A stretch of 62,324 bases of DNA from an uncultured Lachnospiraceae bacterium (GTDB lineage: Bacteria > Bacillota > Clostridia > Lachnospirales > Lachnospiraceae): NCBI GenBank assembly GCA_905234595.1, contig CAJOID010000036.1, forward strand, positions 52,552-114,875, written 5' to 3'. The notes under the pieces are model-generated. The model was given only the letters and a program-made list of their open reading frames with translations, made no database searches and was not told the origin of the DNA. The translations under genes were made by a program, and so were the position numbers. Below are positions 1-10,785 of this stretch, piece by piece (positions within the stretch are counted from its first letter, which is position 1; every line of letters begins with the position of its first letter).

Positions 1-1
1 A

Positions 2-130
2 GAGGAATACGCAGCTGCACTTAATAAGGAGAATACAGCTCTTCTCGAGGCAGTGAACGGTGCTCTGGCAGAGCTTAAGGCAGACGGTACTCTGGATGCC
101 ATCATCAGCAAGTACATCCCTGCTAATTGA
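2..130 (+). CDS. C-terminal end of an amino-acid ABC transporter substrate-binding protein (partial)
   Basis: The window opens inside a reading frame that ends with TGA at 128-130, leaving 42 residues. The tail reads as a helix followed by LKADGTLDAIISKYIP, the usual end of family 3 (polar amino acid) periplasmic-type binding proteins. The permease and ATPase genes follow directly on the same strand, which fits the common binding protein-permease-ATPase order. The protein would bind an amino acid outside the membrane and deliver it to the permease. The ligand cannot be told from this fragment. Confidence 0.8.
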   Translation, partial: EEYAAALNKENTALLEAVNGALAELKADGTLDAIISKYIPAN

Positions 131-166
131 TAAATGTGGAGTCGGTTTACATAACAAGGGAATCAT

Positions 167-886
167 ATGAGTAGTTTTATAGACAGATTTACACTTGATT
201 TCATAACCGATGACCGATGGAAATTTATAACAAAAGGCCTGGGCGTGACCTTGGAGGTCACTGCCCTGGCTCTTGTTTTTGGTGTGATCATCGGTCTGGT
301 CGTTGGGATCATCAGATGTGCTCATGATCAGCAGAGCGTGAATGAGAGACGCGGAGTGCGCGGCGCGGTACTGAATTTTCTGAATCTGATATGCCGTCTG
401 TATGTAACGGTCATCAGAGGAACTCCTGTGCTGGTACAGCTCCTCATCATGTATTTCATCATCCTTGTGTCGGCCCAGTCCAAGGTGGTGGTCGCTGTCG
501 TGACCTTCTCCGTGAACAGCGGCGCGTACGTGGCTGAGATTTTCCGTGGCGGTATCATGTCCATAGACAAAGGCCAGATGGAAGCCGGCCGTTCTTTGGG
601 ACTGACTTATGTCCAGACCATGATATATACGATAATCCCGCAGGCGATGAAGGCCTGCCTGCCGGCACTGGCCAATGAGATGATAGCTCTTCTCAAAGAG
701 ACATCCATTTGCGGCTATATCGGCTTAAATGAACTGACCAGAGGCGGAGACATAATCAGGGGAACGACGTTCGATGCGCTTCTTCCGCTCTTTGCGGTAG
801 CGATCATATACCTGGGATTCGTTATGCTGCTGACCTGGCTTGTTTCATTACTTGAAAGGAGGTTGCGTAAGAGTGATAACCGTTAA
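167..886 (+). CDS. Polar amino-acid ABC transporter permease (HisM/GlnP type)
   Basis: This 239-residue membrane protein is the transmembrane subunit of a polar amino-acid importer. It has an early hydrophobic segment (about residues 24-48) and further segments to the C-terminus. An EAA loop lies around residues 142-160 ([19 protein letters not shown]), the contact site for the ATPase. A typical RGTPVLVQL segment for this family lies near residue 85. It starts 36 nt after the binding-protein stop and overlaps the ATPase start by 14 nt, so the three genes form one operon. Length is normal for a family in which two copies (or a heterodimer) form the pore. The substrate is not evident; glutamine, cystine or basic amino acids are all possible. 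Confidence 0.9.
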   Translation: MSSFIDRFTLDFITDDRWKFITKGLGVTLEVTALALVFGVIIGLVVGIIRCAHDQQSVNERRGVRGAVLNFLNLICRLYVTVIRGTPVLVQLLIMYFIILVSAQSKVVVAVVTFSVNSGAYVAEIFRGGIMSIDKGQMEAGRSLGLTYVQTMIYTIIPQAMKACLPALANEMIALLKETSICGYIGLNELTRGGDIIRGTTFDALLPLFAVAIIYLGFVMLLTWLVSLLERRLRKSDNR

Positions 887-1595
887 AGACCTCCACAAAT
901 ATTTTGATGACAATCATGTGCTCCGCGGTATCAATTATGAGATAGACAAGGGAGAGAAGATAGTGATCATCGGAGCTTCGGGCTCCGGCAAGTCGACTTT
1001 CTTAAGGTGCTTAAATCTCCTTGATACACCGACCAGCGGACATATATGGATGGACGGGGAGGAGATCACGGATCCCAAAGCGGATGTCAATATGATCAGA
1101 CGCAAGATGGGCATGGTCTTCCAGCACTTCAATCTGTTCAATAACCTCACGATCATGGACAATATCACGCTCGCCCCGACCAAACTCAAACTTCAGTCGG
1201 TCGAGGAGGCCCGCGAGAACGCACTGTCACTTCTGGACCGCGTAGGTTTAAGAGAAAAGGCTGATGCGTACCCTTCGCAGTTATCCGGCGGTCAGAAACA
1301 GCGTATCGCCATCGTCAGGTCTCTGGCCATGAATCCGGAGGTTATGCTCTTCGATGAGCCGACTTCCGCACTGGATCCCGAGATGGTAGGAGAGGTTCTG
1401 CAGGTTATGCGGGAACTGGCCGATTCGGGTATGACCATGGTGGTCGTGACACACGAGATGGGCTTCGCCAGAGAAGTGGCCAGCAAGGTCCTCTTCGTGG
1501 ATGAAGGCATCATAAAGGAAGAGAATACCCCTCAGGAGTTTTTCAGTAATCCTCAGGATCCGAGATTACAGGAATTCCTGTCCAAAGTTTTATAA
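873..1595 (+). CDS. Polar amino-acid ABC transporter ATP-binding protein (GlnQ/HisP type)
   Basis: This 240-residue ATPase powers the amino-acid importer encoded upstream. It has Walker [10 protein letters not shown], the Q-loop at VFQHFNLF, the ABC signature LSGGQKQR, Walker [13 protein letters not shown] and the switch His in [10 protein letters not shown] chose the GTG at 873 because AAAGGAGG lies at 855-862 with ten bases of spacing, and the protein then begins [11 protein letters not shown] as in the family. An in-frame ATG at 840 would add eleven non-homologous residues and lie well inside the permease gene. The start overlaps the permease end, suggesting translational coupling. Confidence 0.93.
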   Translation: MITVKDLHKYFDDNHVLRGINYEIDKGEKIVIIGASGSGKSTFLRCLNLLDTPTSGHIWMDGEEITDPKADVNMIRRKMGMVFQHFNLFNNLTIMDNITLAPTKLKLQSVEEARENALSLLDRVGLREKADAYPSQLSGGQKQRIAIVRSLAMNPEVMLFDEPTSALDPEMVGEVLQVMRELADSGMTMVVVTHEMGFAREVASKVLFVDEGIIKEENTPQEFFSNPQDPRLQEFLSKVL

Positions 1596-1616
1596 ATATA
1601 AGGATACAGAATAGTT

Positions 1617-3047
1617 ATGGCAGAAGAAAGGGACAACATTGCGGATAACGGTAACGGTAATAAAAGCAGGAACTCTTTTACGGGTTCCATAGGATTCGTG
1701 CTTGCCGCTGCAGGCAGTGCCGTAGGACTGGGAAATATATGGAGATTCCCTTATCTGGCCGCACGTGACGGCGGCGGACTCTTTCTGGTAATCTATCTGA
1801 TACTTGCCCTGACATTCGGCTTCACGCTGCTTACCAGTGAGGTTGCGATAGGCCGCATGACCAAACAGAGTCCTCTGACGGCATACAATAAGCTGGCTAA
1901 GGGATTTAAACCTCTGGGGATCATGGCGTGTATCGTCCCGATGATGATCATGCCGTATTACTGCGTTATCGGTGGATGGGTAGTGAAATATTTTCTGGCT
2001 TTTCTCACCGGTTCGGGTGCTGCTGCCGCCGAAGACGGATATTTCGGAGGCTTCATAACAGATACATCCACCCCCGTGGCCATGACGATCGTATTCCTGC
2101 TGCTGACCATGGTAGTGGTACTTGGCGGCGTTGATAAGGGCATAGAGAGATTCTCCAAGGTCGTTATGCCCCTGCTGGTCATCCTGATCGTCGCCATATC
2201 AATCTTTGCGCTGACCATATCGTATACCGATGAGGCCGGTACTGTGAGGACGGGAATTGAGGGACTGAAGGTTATGGTAGTGCCCGATCTGTCGGGACTG
2301 ACCGTACGAAGCTTCTTTTCGACACTGATGGATGCCATGGGGCAACTGTTCTACAGTCTGAGCATTGCCATGGGTATCATGGTCGCATACGGCTCATATA
2401 TGAGAGATGAAGATAACCTGTCCAAGTCGATCGGACAGATAGAGATATTCGATACCGGCATAGCCTTCCTGGCCGGGGTTATGATCATTCCTGCGGTATA
2501 TGTGTTCATGGGCAGAGAGGGCATGGAAGCATCCGGCCCCGGATTGATGTTCGTATCCCTTCCCAAGGTTTTCGCAAGAATGGGCAATATAGGTAACTTC
2601 ATAGGTGCACTGTTCTTTGCACTGGTTCTTTTTGCAGCGCTGACGAGCTCCGTATCCATACTGGAGGCGATCGTATCCAGCTTTATGGATCAGTTTAAGA
2701 TGAAGCGTGTCAGTGCCACCATGCTGGAGGGCGTGATTGCTCTTGTATTCGGTCTGCTGGTATGCTTCGGCTATAATAAGCTGTACTTCGAAGTGGAGCT
2801 TCCGAACGGAGCCATTGCCCAGATACTCGATATCATGGATTATGTCAGCAACAACCTGCTGATGCCGGTAGTTGCCATACTCACCTGCCTGCTCGTCGGA
2901 TGGATCATCGGTCCCGATAAGGTCATAGGAGAGGTTACGAAGAACGGAGAATCTTTCCACAGACGCGGGCTGTATAACGTTATGGTCCGTTTTGTGGCAC
3001 CGGTCATGCTGGTTGTATTACTCCTGAAAGCCATTGGAGTAATTTAA
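1617..3047 (+). CDS. Sodium-dependent (neurotransmitter:sodium symporter family) transporter
   Basis: This 476-residue integral membrane protein belongs to the bacterial NSS/SNF family (LeuT-like), which imports amino acids or related amines with sodium. The N-terminus carries the family motif GFVLAAAGSAVGLGNIWRFP (residues about 26-45), the unwound TM1 with substrate and sodium contacts. About 11-12 hydrophobic segments follow, as in short bacterial members. It lies 21 nt after the ABC ATPase on the same strand and may be in the same transcript, so two amino-acid uptake systems are clustered. A terminator follows at 3093-3130. The substrate cannot be assigned; tryptophan, tyrosine and branched-chain amino acids are known for relatives. 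Confidence 0.9.
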   Translation: MAEERDNIADNGNGNKSRNSFTGSIGFVLAAAGSAVGLGNIWRFPYLAARDGGGLFLVIYLILALTFGFTLLTSEVAIGRMTKQSPLTAYNKLAKGFKPLGIMACIVPMMIMPYYCVIGGWVVKYFLAFLTGSGAAAAEDGYFGGFITDTSTPVAMTIVFLLLTMVVVLGGVDKGIERFSKVVMPLLVILIVAISIFALTISYTDEAGTVRTGIEGLKVMVVPDLSGLTVRSFFSTLMDAMGQLFYSLSIAMGIMVAYGSYMRDEDNLSKSIGQIEIFDTGIAFLAGVMIIPAVYVFMGREGMEASGPGLMFVSLPKVFARMGNIGNFIGALFFALVLFAALTSSVSILEAIVSSFMDQFKMKRVSATMLEGVIALVFGLLVCFGYNKLYFEVELPNGAIAQILDIMDYVSNNLLMPVVAILTCLLVGWIIGPDKVIGEVTKNGESFHRRGLYNVMVRFVAPVMLVVLLLKAIGVI

Positions 3048-3092
3048 TCTGTATTTTGTGCATAAATTTTTACAAATTGTGAACTTTTTAGA

Positions 3093-3130
3093 CCCCTTGA
3101 TACGTCCTTAGTATTGAGGGGTTTTATTCT
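3093..3130 (+). terminator. Rho-independent terminator after the amino-acid transport genes
   Basis: CCCCTTGATAC (3093-3103) can pair with GTATTGAGGGG (3111-3121) using two G-U pairs, with a 7-nt loop and a T-rich run directly after. It separates the transport operon from the adhesin gene. Confidence 0.75.
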
Positions 3131-3225
3131 TGGGATAATTGCGCCCTTGAATTAAACGTTTTCGCGACCCTCAGACATAGAGAGAACAGCGTATTTACCC
3201 GCTCAAAGAGAGATTGGAGACTGAC

Positions 3226-6200
3226 ATGAAGAAGAGAAGGAAAACAAAACTTTGGAAAAAGGTCCTGGTAGGGATAATGTCCCTTACCATGTTCCTGGGG
3301 AACTTAAGCACTCTTTCGATAGAGGCATATGCCGCTACCGAGGATGTGCTTATGGATAACGGAGAGGAGGCTGACGCCACGGATTATGAGCCTGCTCCTC
3401 CGGAAGTTGAAGAACTCGACACGGAAGTCGCAGAGGAACCCGAGGAGGTCGTATACTATACGGTCACATATTACGATGCCGAGGGTGCTCTGATCGGAAG
3501 TTCACAGTTTGCGGAGGGCAGCGGTTTAAGCCTGCCTGCTTCCGATGAAGGTACATACTGGACCGACGCCGACGGAGTTGAGTATTTCGAAGGCGATGAA
3601 GTTTATGATAATCTCTCTCTCTTTGCTGCAATTGATGATATAGATGAAGATATAGTTGAAGAAGACATACCTGAGGATCAGGTACTCGTATATGCGGTGC
3701 TCAGAGACGCTGACGGTGCTTTTCTGGATGAGTTCCGTATCACCGAAGACATGTATCTGGCAGCCGGTGAAGATAATGATGCTCCCGTTGTAGACGGCTA
3801 TGAGTTCAGGGAAGCCGTACTTGATATGAGTACAGTTACGGAAGTCCTCGTTGATGAGACCGAAGACGGACTGCTCGTTTATACCGTAGACGGAGTGGAA
3901 CTTGAAGCTGATGCCGATATCGAACTTGTATATGAATCCACCGCGTTTGATCACACAGTCACGGTAGAAGTAGTTGATGAAAACGGTGCTCTGATCAAGG
4001 GATATGAATCTGCAGAGTTGCCCGAAGAAATAGAAGGAACCCTGGATCTGGCTGATACGGAGAATGCTCCGATCGAGATCGAGGGCTATGATTACGTAGA
4101 GGCTTCCATAGACGGCGTGCCTGTTTACTCCGTAACTATAGAGCCTGATGATGCATACTATGAGACCGATGACGGGTTCGTGGATATCGAATCCGATCTT
4201 CTGATCACACTGGTATATAAGGAGTCCGCGGTAGCTACCTTACTGACAGCTACGATAGTTGATGAGTTCGGTGATGAGATCGACGAGCAGTATACGGAGA
4301 TGGAACTGCCTGAATTTAATGAAGAAGGCATTCTGGTACTGGATGATCCCGAACTTCCTCCGGTTGAAGATGTCAAGGTTAAGACCGGCCTGTTCAGATC
4401 GATCAAATACACCTATGTCAAAGCCGCTCTGAACAATAAGATAATCACGGCCATCAAGGCGGAAGCAGCCGATGACGGTGTGGGTACATATTATTCATAT
4501 ACTACGGACGGCGAGATCTGGACAGGTCTCAAAGAAGATTCAACCGTACTGTTCGAATATACTGACGGTAAGAAGACTGTTTATACATATGAAGACGGAT
4601 ATGTAAGTGTGACCGCTACACTTCAGCATGCAAATGCAGTACCAGATGATGCATATTTTGCAGTTACACCTCTGACGGCAGGATCGGGATATGATGTTGA
4701 TACGTATATCGATGCACTGAATGCCAAGGCTGATACCCCTGCTGATTCGGAGGACTTCGAATATACTACCGAGAACACTCTGCTCTATGACATCGCGTTC
4801 TATTCCGATGAGACCATGACAGAGGAGATCGAACCTGCAGACGGTATGGTGAAGACCGAGATCACATTCCTGCAGGGACAGTTAAAGGAAGATCTGGAAG
4901 CAGATGAGAAGACCGAACTGCTGATCAATCACTTAAGTCTCGATGAGTCGGTTCTTGAGGAGGCAGGTACTACCGCTAACGCCAGTGTTACGGTCGGCGG
5001 GCTGAATGTTGAGACCATAACTGCGGATGTATCCGTAGCAGGTGAGAGCATCGCATTCTCCACCGAAGGATATTCGGTGTTCACGATCTCTTCCGAAGGT
5101 CTGTCCAAGAAGATCAAGATCGAATTCCGGACAGCAGACGGAGCTCCGGTATCCTTGGATCAGCTTCCGAATGCTTTCCTCTATGTATATAAGGTGAGTG
5201 ATCCCAACAACCAGCATTCGCTGATCAAACTGGACGGAAGCGTAGGTGAATTTTCGGATGGTGTGATCACTGTTGATGAAGAAGCATTAAAGAGCAACAG
5301 CCTCAGATCATTTACATATGGCACTGATTTCTATTCATTATACGGCGTTGAAATCTGGCAGCCGGTAAGTCCCGAAAAAGCGGCTTCCGCATCCAAGGAC
5401 AGTTCATATGATATGAACAACTTCATCAAGAGGATTCCCGACCGGGCATCCGGTGATCTTGCTGAAGTGGTTGATATGTACAGGTTCCAGTTCCCGCAGG
5501 ATGACTTCAACTCCACAAGCAGTGAGTATGTGATCACAGCCACTCAGGTTTCGACAGGTGCTTTTGCTACCGCACCCGATATGATGGGAGAAGCGGCAGC
5601 ATTCGGTGTGATCGCCGACACCTATCACAGTCATGCCGATACTCAGACCAACTTCGCGGTCAAGAAATTCATAGGCAGAGGTGCAGGCGATAGCGGAGCT
5701 ACCGGCGCCGATATGGCCAATAATCCCGGAACCAGTTATGCAGGCGTTATAGAGAACATCCTGCAGGTTAAGAATAACCTTGGCCCTTCCAATATCTTCT
5801 ACGGCGACAGCTTTACACAGAAATCCAACGGTGATCAGCAGCTGTATTACAAGCCAAGCGGAGAACTCTTCATACAGGATGACTCCGGTAAGGCTCAGGT
5901 TGCTACGCTTCCCGTCGAGCTGATCAACGGTAAGGTTGATTCCCTTATCGCAGGTATCGGTGTGGCATCAGGTGAGCTCATCACTCTTCCCGGCACTGCA
6001 GAAGGTCTTTCATCGGCTCCTTACTATCTGGATACCACCAAGCTTCCTTCCGGAACGATTCATATCGATCTGGACACGTCTACGGGCAAGGGAATGTCGC
6101 TGTATGATATCTGGTCCACCTCGCAGAACGTATATATCAACAAGAATGCAGATCAGACGATCGTATTCCATTCGGGCAGACCTACCATCGTATTGAGAGA

Positions 6201-9200
6201 ATTCAATGTATGTAATGACGGGTCAGGACACTATCAGAACACTGCATCTCCTGCAACCGCAGGCGAGACCAATATTCTGCTGGGTGATATTGCCGAAACT
6301 ATAGTATTTGACTTCCCGAATACCACGTCACTTGAGTTCGCAAGTGCCGTAGCGGGTATGTTCTATGCACCCAATGCACGTGTTTCATGGCATACTGCAT
6401 GCTGTGGCTGGCTGATCTGTGATTATGCCGGCGGCGTTGACGGAGAGTGGCACTTCATATATCAGAACGTGCCCGATATAGATGATATCGATCCTGACGA
6501 CAATACGAATACCGCGACTCTGACATTCGAACTCACCAAGCATCTGATCGATGACAGAACCGGCGGACAGGCCGATGTTTCACTCTGGCCCGAAGAAGGA
6601 TTCTCATTCAGGATTTCTAAGTATCTGTGTGATGATGACGGTGATATCAACGCATCGAAACTGGGCGTGATCAACAGGGCCGATTTGATACCCGATCTCA
6701 CCGGTATGGATGAGAACGGTGAGATGATCGTGACCATAGGCCGTGACCAGGCTGAAGATGCCGTAGTAGTCGGCACCGCTGACTTCGTCGGTTCGGAAGT
6801 CTGGAACAGCACAGAGGGAGTTCACGAATGGTGGGAGAACGGTGTCCTTGACCACAAGTATATGGCATTCATGTACAAGGTTGAGGAGATCGATCCGAAT
6901 AATCCGAATTACTCATATGACAGCAAGCCTTACTATGTGAAGTATTTTGTAAACGTTACCCGCGTACTTGAGGGCAATACCGTTAAGTACTACGCATGCG
7001 TTGACGGACCTCATATCGCCAATACCGTAGCCGCGGGAACCCAGTGCAGACAGATCCCTCTGGAACTGACCAATCACTATCTGCCGAGTGCTGAGACCGG
7101 TGTTATCAGACTTACCAAGAGACTTGAAGGTAAGGATTCCGCCGAGAACGTTAAGTACAGCTTCAGATTGTTCGGACAGGATAATACACGTTTCCCTATA
7201 GATGTTCATCATGCAGACGTGGTATTTACCAGCAGCAAGGGCAGAAATGTTTCTTATGACAAAGTAATAGAAAACATAAACACGTTTGACAGAGAAGTGT
7301 TCTACTTTGATCTGTACGCCGATGAGACCGTATCCATATCCGGTCTTCCGACATTTGCGCCCGGACACAGAGATGACGGTTCGCCCATTCCCAACGAGTA
7401 TATCGTTCAGGAACTCGATGCACAGTCTGATGCCGATGAAGTTTACTTAGAGGGAACGGTTAATATGCAGGCCGCCACATGGAATAATAAGGACTACGGT
7501 GTAGATTATCAGCTTGACGTCCTGACAAAGGATTTCCATGAGACGCTTAATGCTGCCATTACTTACGTAAATGTATTCTACAGCAAACTGGTCATCGAGA
7601 AATCGATCGTCGGATATGAGAACCTGACTGATGAGCAGAAAGCTCAGATCACGTTTACCGTGACCGGTCCGAGCTTCCCTGACGGAACTACTGTGACGTA
7701 TGATCAGTTTACGAATGGCAGATATGAATTCACTGATCTTGAACGCGGTGAGTATAAGGTAACCGAATCCGGACAGGACATAGATCCGACCTATATCTGT
7801 GAGACCACATACAGCGATAACGGAACGGCTGTCATAGACGGTGATCATGACGGTCTCATAACCGTGACCAATACCTATATCGATAATTCTACCGAGATAT
7901 CCGGCAGCAAGACATGGAATGATGCAGATGATCAGGACGGTCTCAGACCCGATCATATCACCGTCAACCTGCTTGCAAACGGTATCCCTGTAAATGATGT
8001 AGAACCCAAGACGGTTACCGAAGCCGATAACTGGTCATGGACATTCGAGAATCTGACCAAGTATGGCGCAAACGGCAGAGAGATACAGTATACCGTCAAA
8101 GAGGATGCAATAGAAGGCTATGTAACCACATACACAGCCGATCATCTGAACATTACCAACACTCACACACCCGAAGTGACTTCCGTCAAGGTTCAGAAGA
8201 ACTGGACAGGTGATGAGAAGAATACCGAATTCAGACCCCGGAGCATCACAGTAGAACTTAAGGCAGGCAATGAAGTCGTAGATACCAAATCGCTCAGCGC
8301 CGATAATGGGTGGAAGTGTGAATTCACCGGACTTCCGAAGAAGGCGAATGGTGCTGTCATAGAGTATACCATCAGCGAGGTGAGTGTAGATAAATATGAC
8401 ACCGCAATTACCGGTAATGCTGCCGACGGATTTATCATAACCAATACTTATACGCCAGAGTATGTACAGATCCATGGAACGAAGGTATGGGAAGATGAAC
8501 ATGACTTCGACGGATCGAGACCCGAGCAGATAGTACTTCGTCTGTATGCGAACGGAGTCGAGAAATACGCTAAGACCATCAATGTAACGGATGCTGATTC
8601 ACAGGACTGGAACTTCGATGAGTATCAGCTTGAGAAATATGCAGGCGGAAGCGAGATAGCCTACACGGTTATAGAGGATGCGCTGTATGGTGAATATTCG
8701 ACCGAGTATACACAGGTTGCCGCTGATGCTGCCGGACATTACGATTATGAGAATACAGGCATTGTCATTAAGAACACTTATTCCCCGGAGAAGACTACCG
8801 TAAGCGGTCAGAAGACCTGGAATGATGATAATGACAGAGACGGTAAGAGACCGACTTCAATCGAGATATCCCTGATCAAGACGGTCGGAGCATCCGAGTC
8901 CGTATACGATACCAAGACTGTTACCGCTGATGATAACTGGTCATGGACATGGACCGGTCTGCCCGTGAAGGAAAACAATGCTCCTGTCAGCTGGTCGATA
9001 AGAGAGGCAGCTGTGACCGGGTATACTACCGAGGTCAGCGGATACAACGTGACCAATACTCATGAGTCACAGAAGATCAAGATCAGCGGTACCAAGGCAT
9101 GGGATGATAATAATGATCAGGACGGATTAAGAGCTCCTGTTACCATCGGCCTGTATAAGGGTGATACTCAGATCGCCACTACAGAAGCAACCGCGGCCGG

Positions 9201-10785
9201 AAACTGGGCATGGAGTTTCGAGAATCTGAATAAGTATGAGAACCGTACACCCATTACTTATACGGTCAAAGAACTTACCCGTATAACCGGATATGACGTA
9301 TATGCAGGTGATACCAAAACAAATGAGATCGTAGTCGAGCTGAAACTCGATTCGGGGGATGTCGACGGCCTTGAATTCAAGAATACCCATACACCTTATG
9401 TCGTGAACATAACCGGTACCAAGGTATGGGATGATAATAATAATCAGGATGGTATAAGACCTTCTACCGTATCCATAGAACTGCTTGCGAACGGTGAGCG
9501 TGTGCGTACGGCTGAAGTACCCAATGTGGAAGGCAAATGGGAGTTTGCATTCTACAATCTGCCCAGAAAGGCAAACGGAGTAAATATCGAGTACACTGTC
9601 AGAGAGATCAACGTACCTGCCGGATATACCGTAAGCTACATCCAGCCCGGCAATACCGGTACCGAGACATGCCAGATCACAAATACTCACACTCCGAGTA
9701 CTATAAATATAAGCGGCAGCAAGACCTGGGTTGACAATGATAACCAGGACGGTTTGCAGCCTGAAAGCATTGCAGTCAATCTGCTGGCTGACGGAGTAGT
9801 TATAGATACCAAGACCGTAACCGCTGCCGATAACTGGTCATGGTCATGGACCGATCTGCCCGAGAAGGCAAACGGTGCGAAGATCAACTATACCGTTACC
9901 GAGGATCCCGTAGATGGATACACTACCGTTATAAACGGATATAACATCACCAATACGCATGAACCTCAGAAGATCAAGATAGAGGGTGGCAAGATATGGA
10001 CTGATGCCGGTGATCAGGATGGTGTAAGACCTGACAGCATCACGATCGAGCTGTATGCAGCAGGTACGGAGCAGCCGATCCGGACAACCACCACATCAGT
10101 TGAGAACAACTGGGCATGGAGCTTCGAGGGTCTCGATAAGTATGCGGGCGGAGAGAAGATCGCATACACTGTCAAAGAGGTTTCCGTAGACGGCTATACT
10201 ACAGCACCCGCAGACGGTTTCGCTGCCACTTCATCGGATCCCGATGCGGCGGATAGGCTTACCGGACTGAATTTTGAGAATACACATACCCCTGAGAAGA
10301 CACGGATAAGTGTTGCCAAGGTATGGGATGATGCAGATAACCAGGACGGAAAGAGACCGGCTGAGATCACGGTCAATCTGCTCGCAAACGGCAATAAGAT
10401 TGATTCCGCAACATTATCCGCTTCGAATAGCTGGACTCATACTTTTGCAGACCTGGATAAGTATGCGGACGGGACAGAGATCACATACAGCATATCTGAG
10501 GAGGATATCGAAGGATATACACCGGGTTATGCGAGAACTACCGGTGAGGACGGATATCCGGCAGTAACGATAACCAATTCATATTCTCCCGAGAAGACCT
10601 ATGTGAGCGGTCAGAAGATATGGGATGACGGTGATGATCAGGATAAGATCAGGCCGGCTCAGGTAACAGTCAGACTGTATGCTGACGGCGTTAAGGTGGA
10701 TCAGACCACAGCATATGCCAATACCGGCTGGGCATGGTCATTTACCGGACTGGATAAGTATAGTAGCATCGGGTTATTCCGTTGA
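3226..10785 (+). CDS. Giant Cna-B-module sortase-anchored adhesin, 5' portion before a frameshift
   Basis: This is the first 2519 codons of a cell-surface adhesin that continues in another frame at 10769-15745. The ATG at 3226 follows TTGGAG at 3214-3219. The start is a classic signal peptide: KKRRKTKLWKK, a hydrophobic core and cleavage near AYA. Next come acidic beta-rich repeats resembling MucBP-like units (about residues 60-400). A choice-of-anchor A-like ligand-binding region spans about 785-1085 (MFYAPNARVSWH...GEWHF). Two FctA-like pilin domains span about 1090-1450, followed by a SpaA/DUF5979-like domain. Cna-B modules start near residue 1555. Nine full modules and most of a tenth precede the break; each has the Lys of xGxKxWxD, a Glu in YTVxE and the Asn of xITNTH that form intramolecular isopeptide bonds. 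In this frame the protein ends with an aberrant SSIGLFR. Confidence 0.85.
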   Translation: MKKRRKTKLWKKVLVGIMSLTMFLGNLSTLSIEAYAATEDVLMDNGEEADATDYEPAPPEVEELDTEVAEEPEEVVYYTVTYYDAEGALIGSSQFAEGSGLSLPASDEGTYWTDADGVEYFEGDEVYDNLSLFAAIDDIDEDIVEEDIPEDQVLVYAVLRDADGAFLDEFRITEDMYLAAGEDNDAPVVDGYEFREAVLDMSTVTEVLVDETEDGLLVYTVDGVELEADADIELVYESTAFDHTVTVEVVDENGALIKGYESAELPEEIEGTLDLADTENAPIEIEGYDYVEASIDGVPVYSVTIEPDDAYYETDDGFVDIESDLLITLVYKESAVATLLTATIVDEFGDEIDEQYTEMELPEFNEEGILVLDDPELPPVEDVKVKTGLFRSIKYTYVKAALNNKIITAIKAEAADDGVGTYYSYTTDGEIWTGLKEDSTVLFEYTDGKKTVYTYEDGYVSVTATLQHANAVPDDAYFAVTPLTAGSGYDVDTYIDALNAKADTPADSEDFEYTTENTLLYDIAFYSDETMTEEIEPADGMVKTEITFLQGQLKEDLEADEKTELLINHLSLDESVLEEAGTTANASVTVGGLNVETITADVSVAGESIAFSTEGYSVFTISSEGLSKKIKIEFRTADGAPVSLDQLPNAFLYVYKVSDPNNQHSLIKLDGSVGEFSDGVITVDEEALKSNSLRSFTYGTDFYSLYGVEIWQPVSPEKAASASKDSSYDMNNFIKRIPDRASGDLAEVVDMYRFQFPQDDFNSTSSEYVITATQVSTGAFATAPDMMGEAAAFGVIADTYHSHADTQTNFAVKKFIGRGAGDSGATGADMANNPGTSYAGVIENILQVKNNLGPSNIFYGDSFTQKSNGDQQLYYKPSGELFIQDDSGKAQVATLPVELINGKVDSLIAGIGVASGELITLPGTAEGLSSAPYYLDTTKLPSGTIHIDLDTSTGKGMSLYDIWSTSQNVYINKNADQTIVFHSGRPTIVLREFNVCNDGSGHYQNTASPATAGETNILLGDIAETIVFDFPNTTSLEFASAVAGMFYAPNARVSWHTACCGWLICDYAGGVDGEWHFIYQNVPDIDDIDPDDNTNTATLTFELTKHLIDDRTGGQADVSLWPEEGFSFRISKYLCDDDGDINASKLGVINRADLIPDLTGMDENGEMIVTIGRDQAEDAVVVGTADFVGSEVWNSTEGVHEWWENGVLDHKYMAFMYKVEEIDPNNPNYSYDSKPYYVKYFVNVTRVLEGNTVKYYACVDGPHIANTVAAGTQCRQIPLELTNHYLPSAETGVIRLTKRLEGKDSAENVKYSFRLFGQDNTRFPIDVHHADVVFTSSKGRNVSYDKVIENINTFDREVFYFDLYADETVSISGLPTFAPGHRDDGSPIPNEYIVQELDAQSDADEVYLEGTVNMQAATWNNKDYGVDYQLDVLTKDFHETLNAAITYVNVFYSKLVIEKSIVGYENLTDEQKAQITFTVTGPSFPDGTTVTYDQFTNGRYEFTDLERGEYKVTESGQDIDPTYICETTYSDNGTAVIDGDHDGLITVTNTYIDNSTEISGSKTWNDADDQDGLRPDHITVNLLANGIPVNDVEPKTVTEADNWSWTFENLTKYGANGREIQYTVKEDAIEGYVTTYTADHLNITNTHTPEVTSVKVQKNWTGDEKNTEFRPRSITVELKAGNEVVDTKSLSADNGWKCEFTGLPKKANGAVIEYTISEVSVDKYDTAITGNAADGFIITNTYTPEYVQIHGTKVWEDEHDFDGSRPEQIVLRLYANGVEKYAKTINVTDADSQDWNFDEYQLEKYAGGSEIAYTVIEDALYGEYSTEYTQVAADAAGHYDYENTGIVIKNTYSPEKTTVSGQKTWNDDNDRDGKRPTSIEISLIKTVGASESVYDTKTVTADDNWSWTWTGLPVKENNAPVSWSIREAAVTGYTTEVSGYNVTNTHESQKIKISGTKAWDDNNDQDGLRAPVTIGLYKGDTQIATTEATAAGNWAWSFENLNKYENRTPITYTVKELTRITGYDVYAGDTKTNEIVVELKLDSGDVDGLEFKNTHTPYVVNITGTKVWDDNNNQDGIRPSTVSIELLANGERVRTAEVPNVEGKWEFAFYNLPRKANGVNIEYTVREINVPAGYTVSYIQPGNTGTETCQITNTHTPSTINISGSKTWVDNDNQDGLQPESIAVNLLADGVVIDTKTVTAADNWSWSWTDLPEKANGAKINYTVTEDPVDGYTTVINGYNITNTHEPQKIKIEGGKIWTDAGDQDGVRPDSITIELYAAGTEQPIRTTTTSVENNWAWSFEGLDKYAGGEKIAYTVKEVSVDGYTTAPADGFAATSSDPDAADRLTGLNFENTHTPEKTRISVAKVWDDADNQDGKRPAEITVNLLANGNKIDSATLSASNSWTHTFADLDKYADGTEITYSISEEDIEGYTPGYARTTGEDGYPAVTITNSYSPEKTYVSGQKIWDDGDDQDKIRPAQVTVRLYADGVKVDQTTAYANTGWAWSFTGLDKYSSIGLFR
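10756..10775 (+). other. Frameshift/deletion junction inside Cna-B module 10 of the adhesin
   Basis: Other modules have about 16 residues between the KY after the GLD/GLP loop and the following GY, including the YTVxE strand with the catalytic Glu. Here KY (10756-10761) is followed almost at once by SGY (10769-10777) in the next frame. The total adhesin span is 12,532 nt, one more than a multiple of three. This fits a loss of about 38-44 nt that is not a multiple of three. Either a real deletion or a repeat collapse in assembly would give this. Confidence 0.8.

Noticed and set aside
10679..10768. ATG at 10679 as true start of a second adhesin gene
   Set aside because: The first 30 codons are an out-of-frame reading of module 10; no Shine-Dalgarno and no signal peptide.
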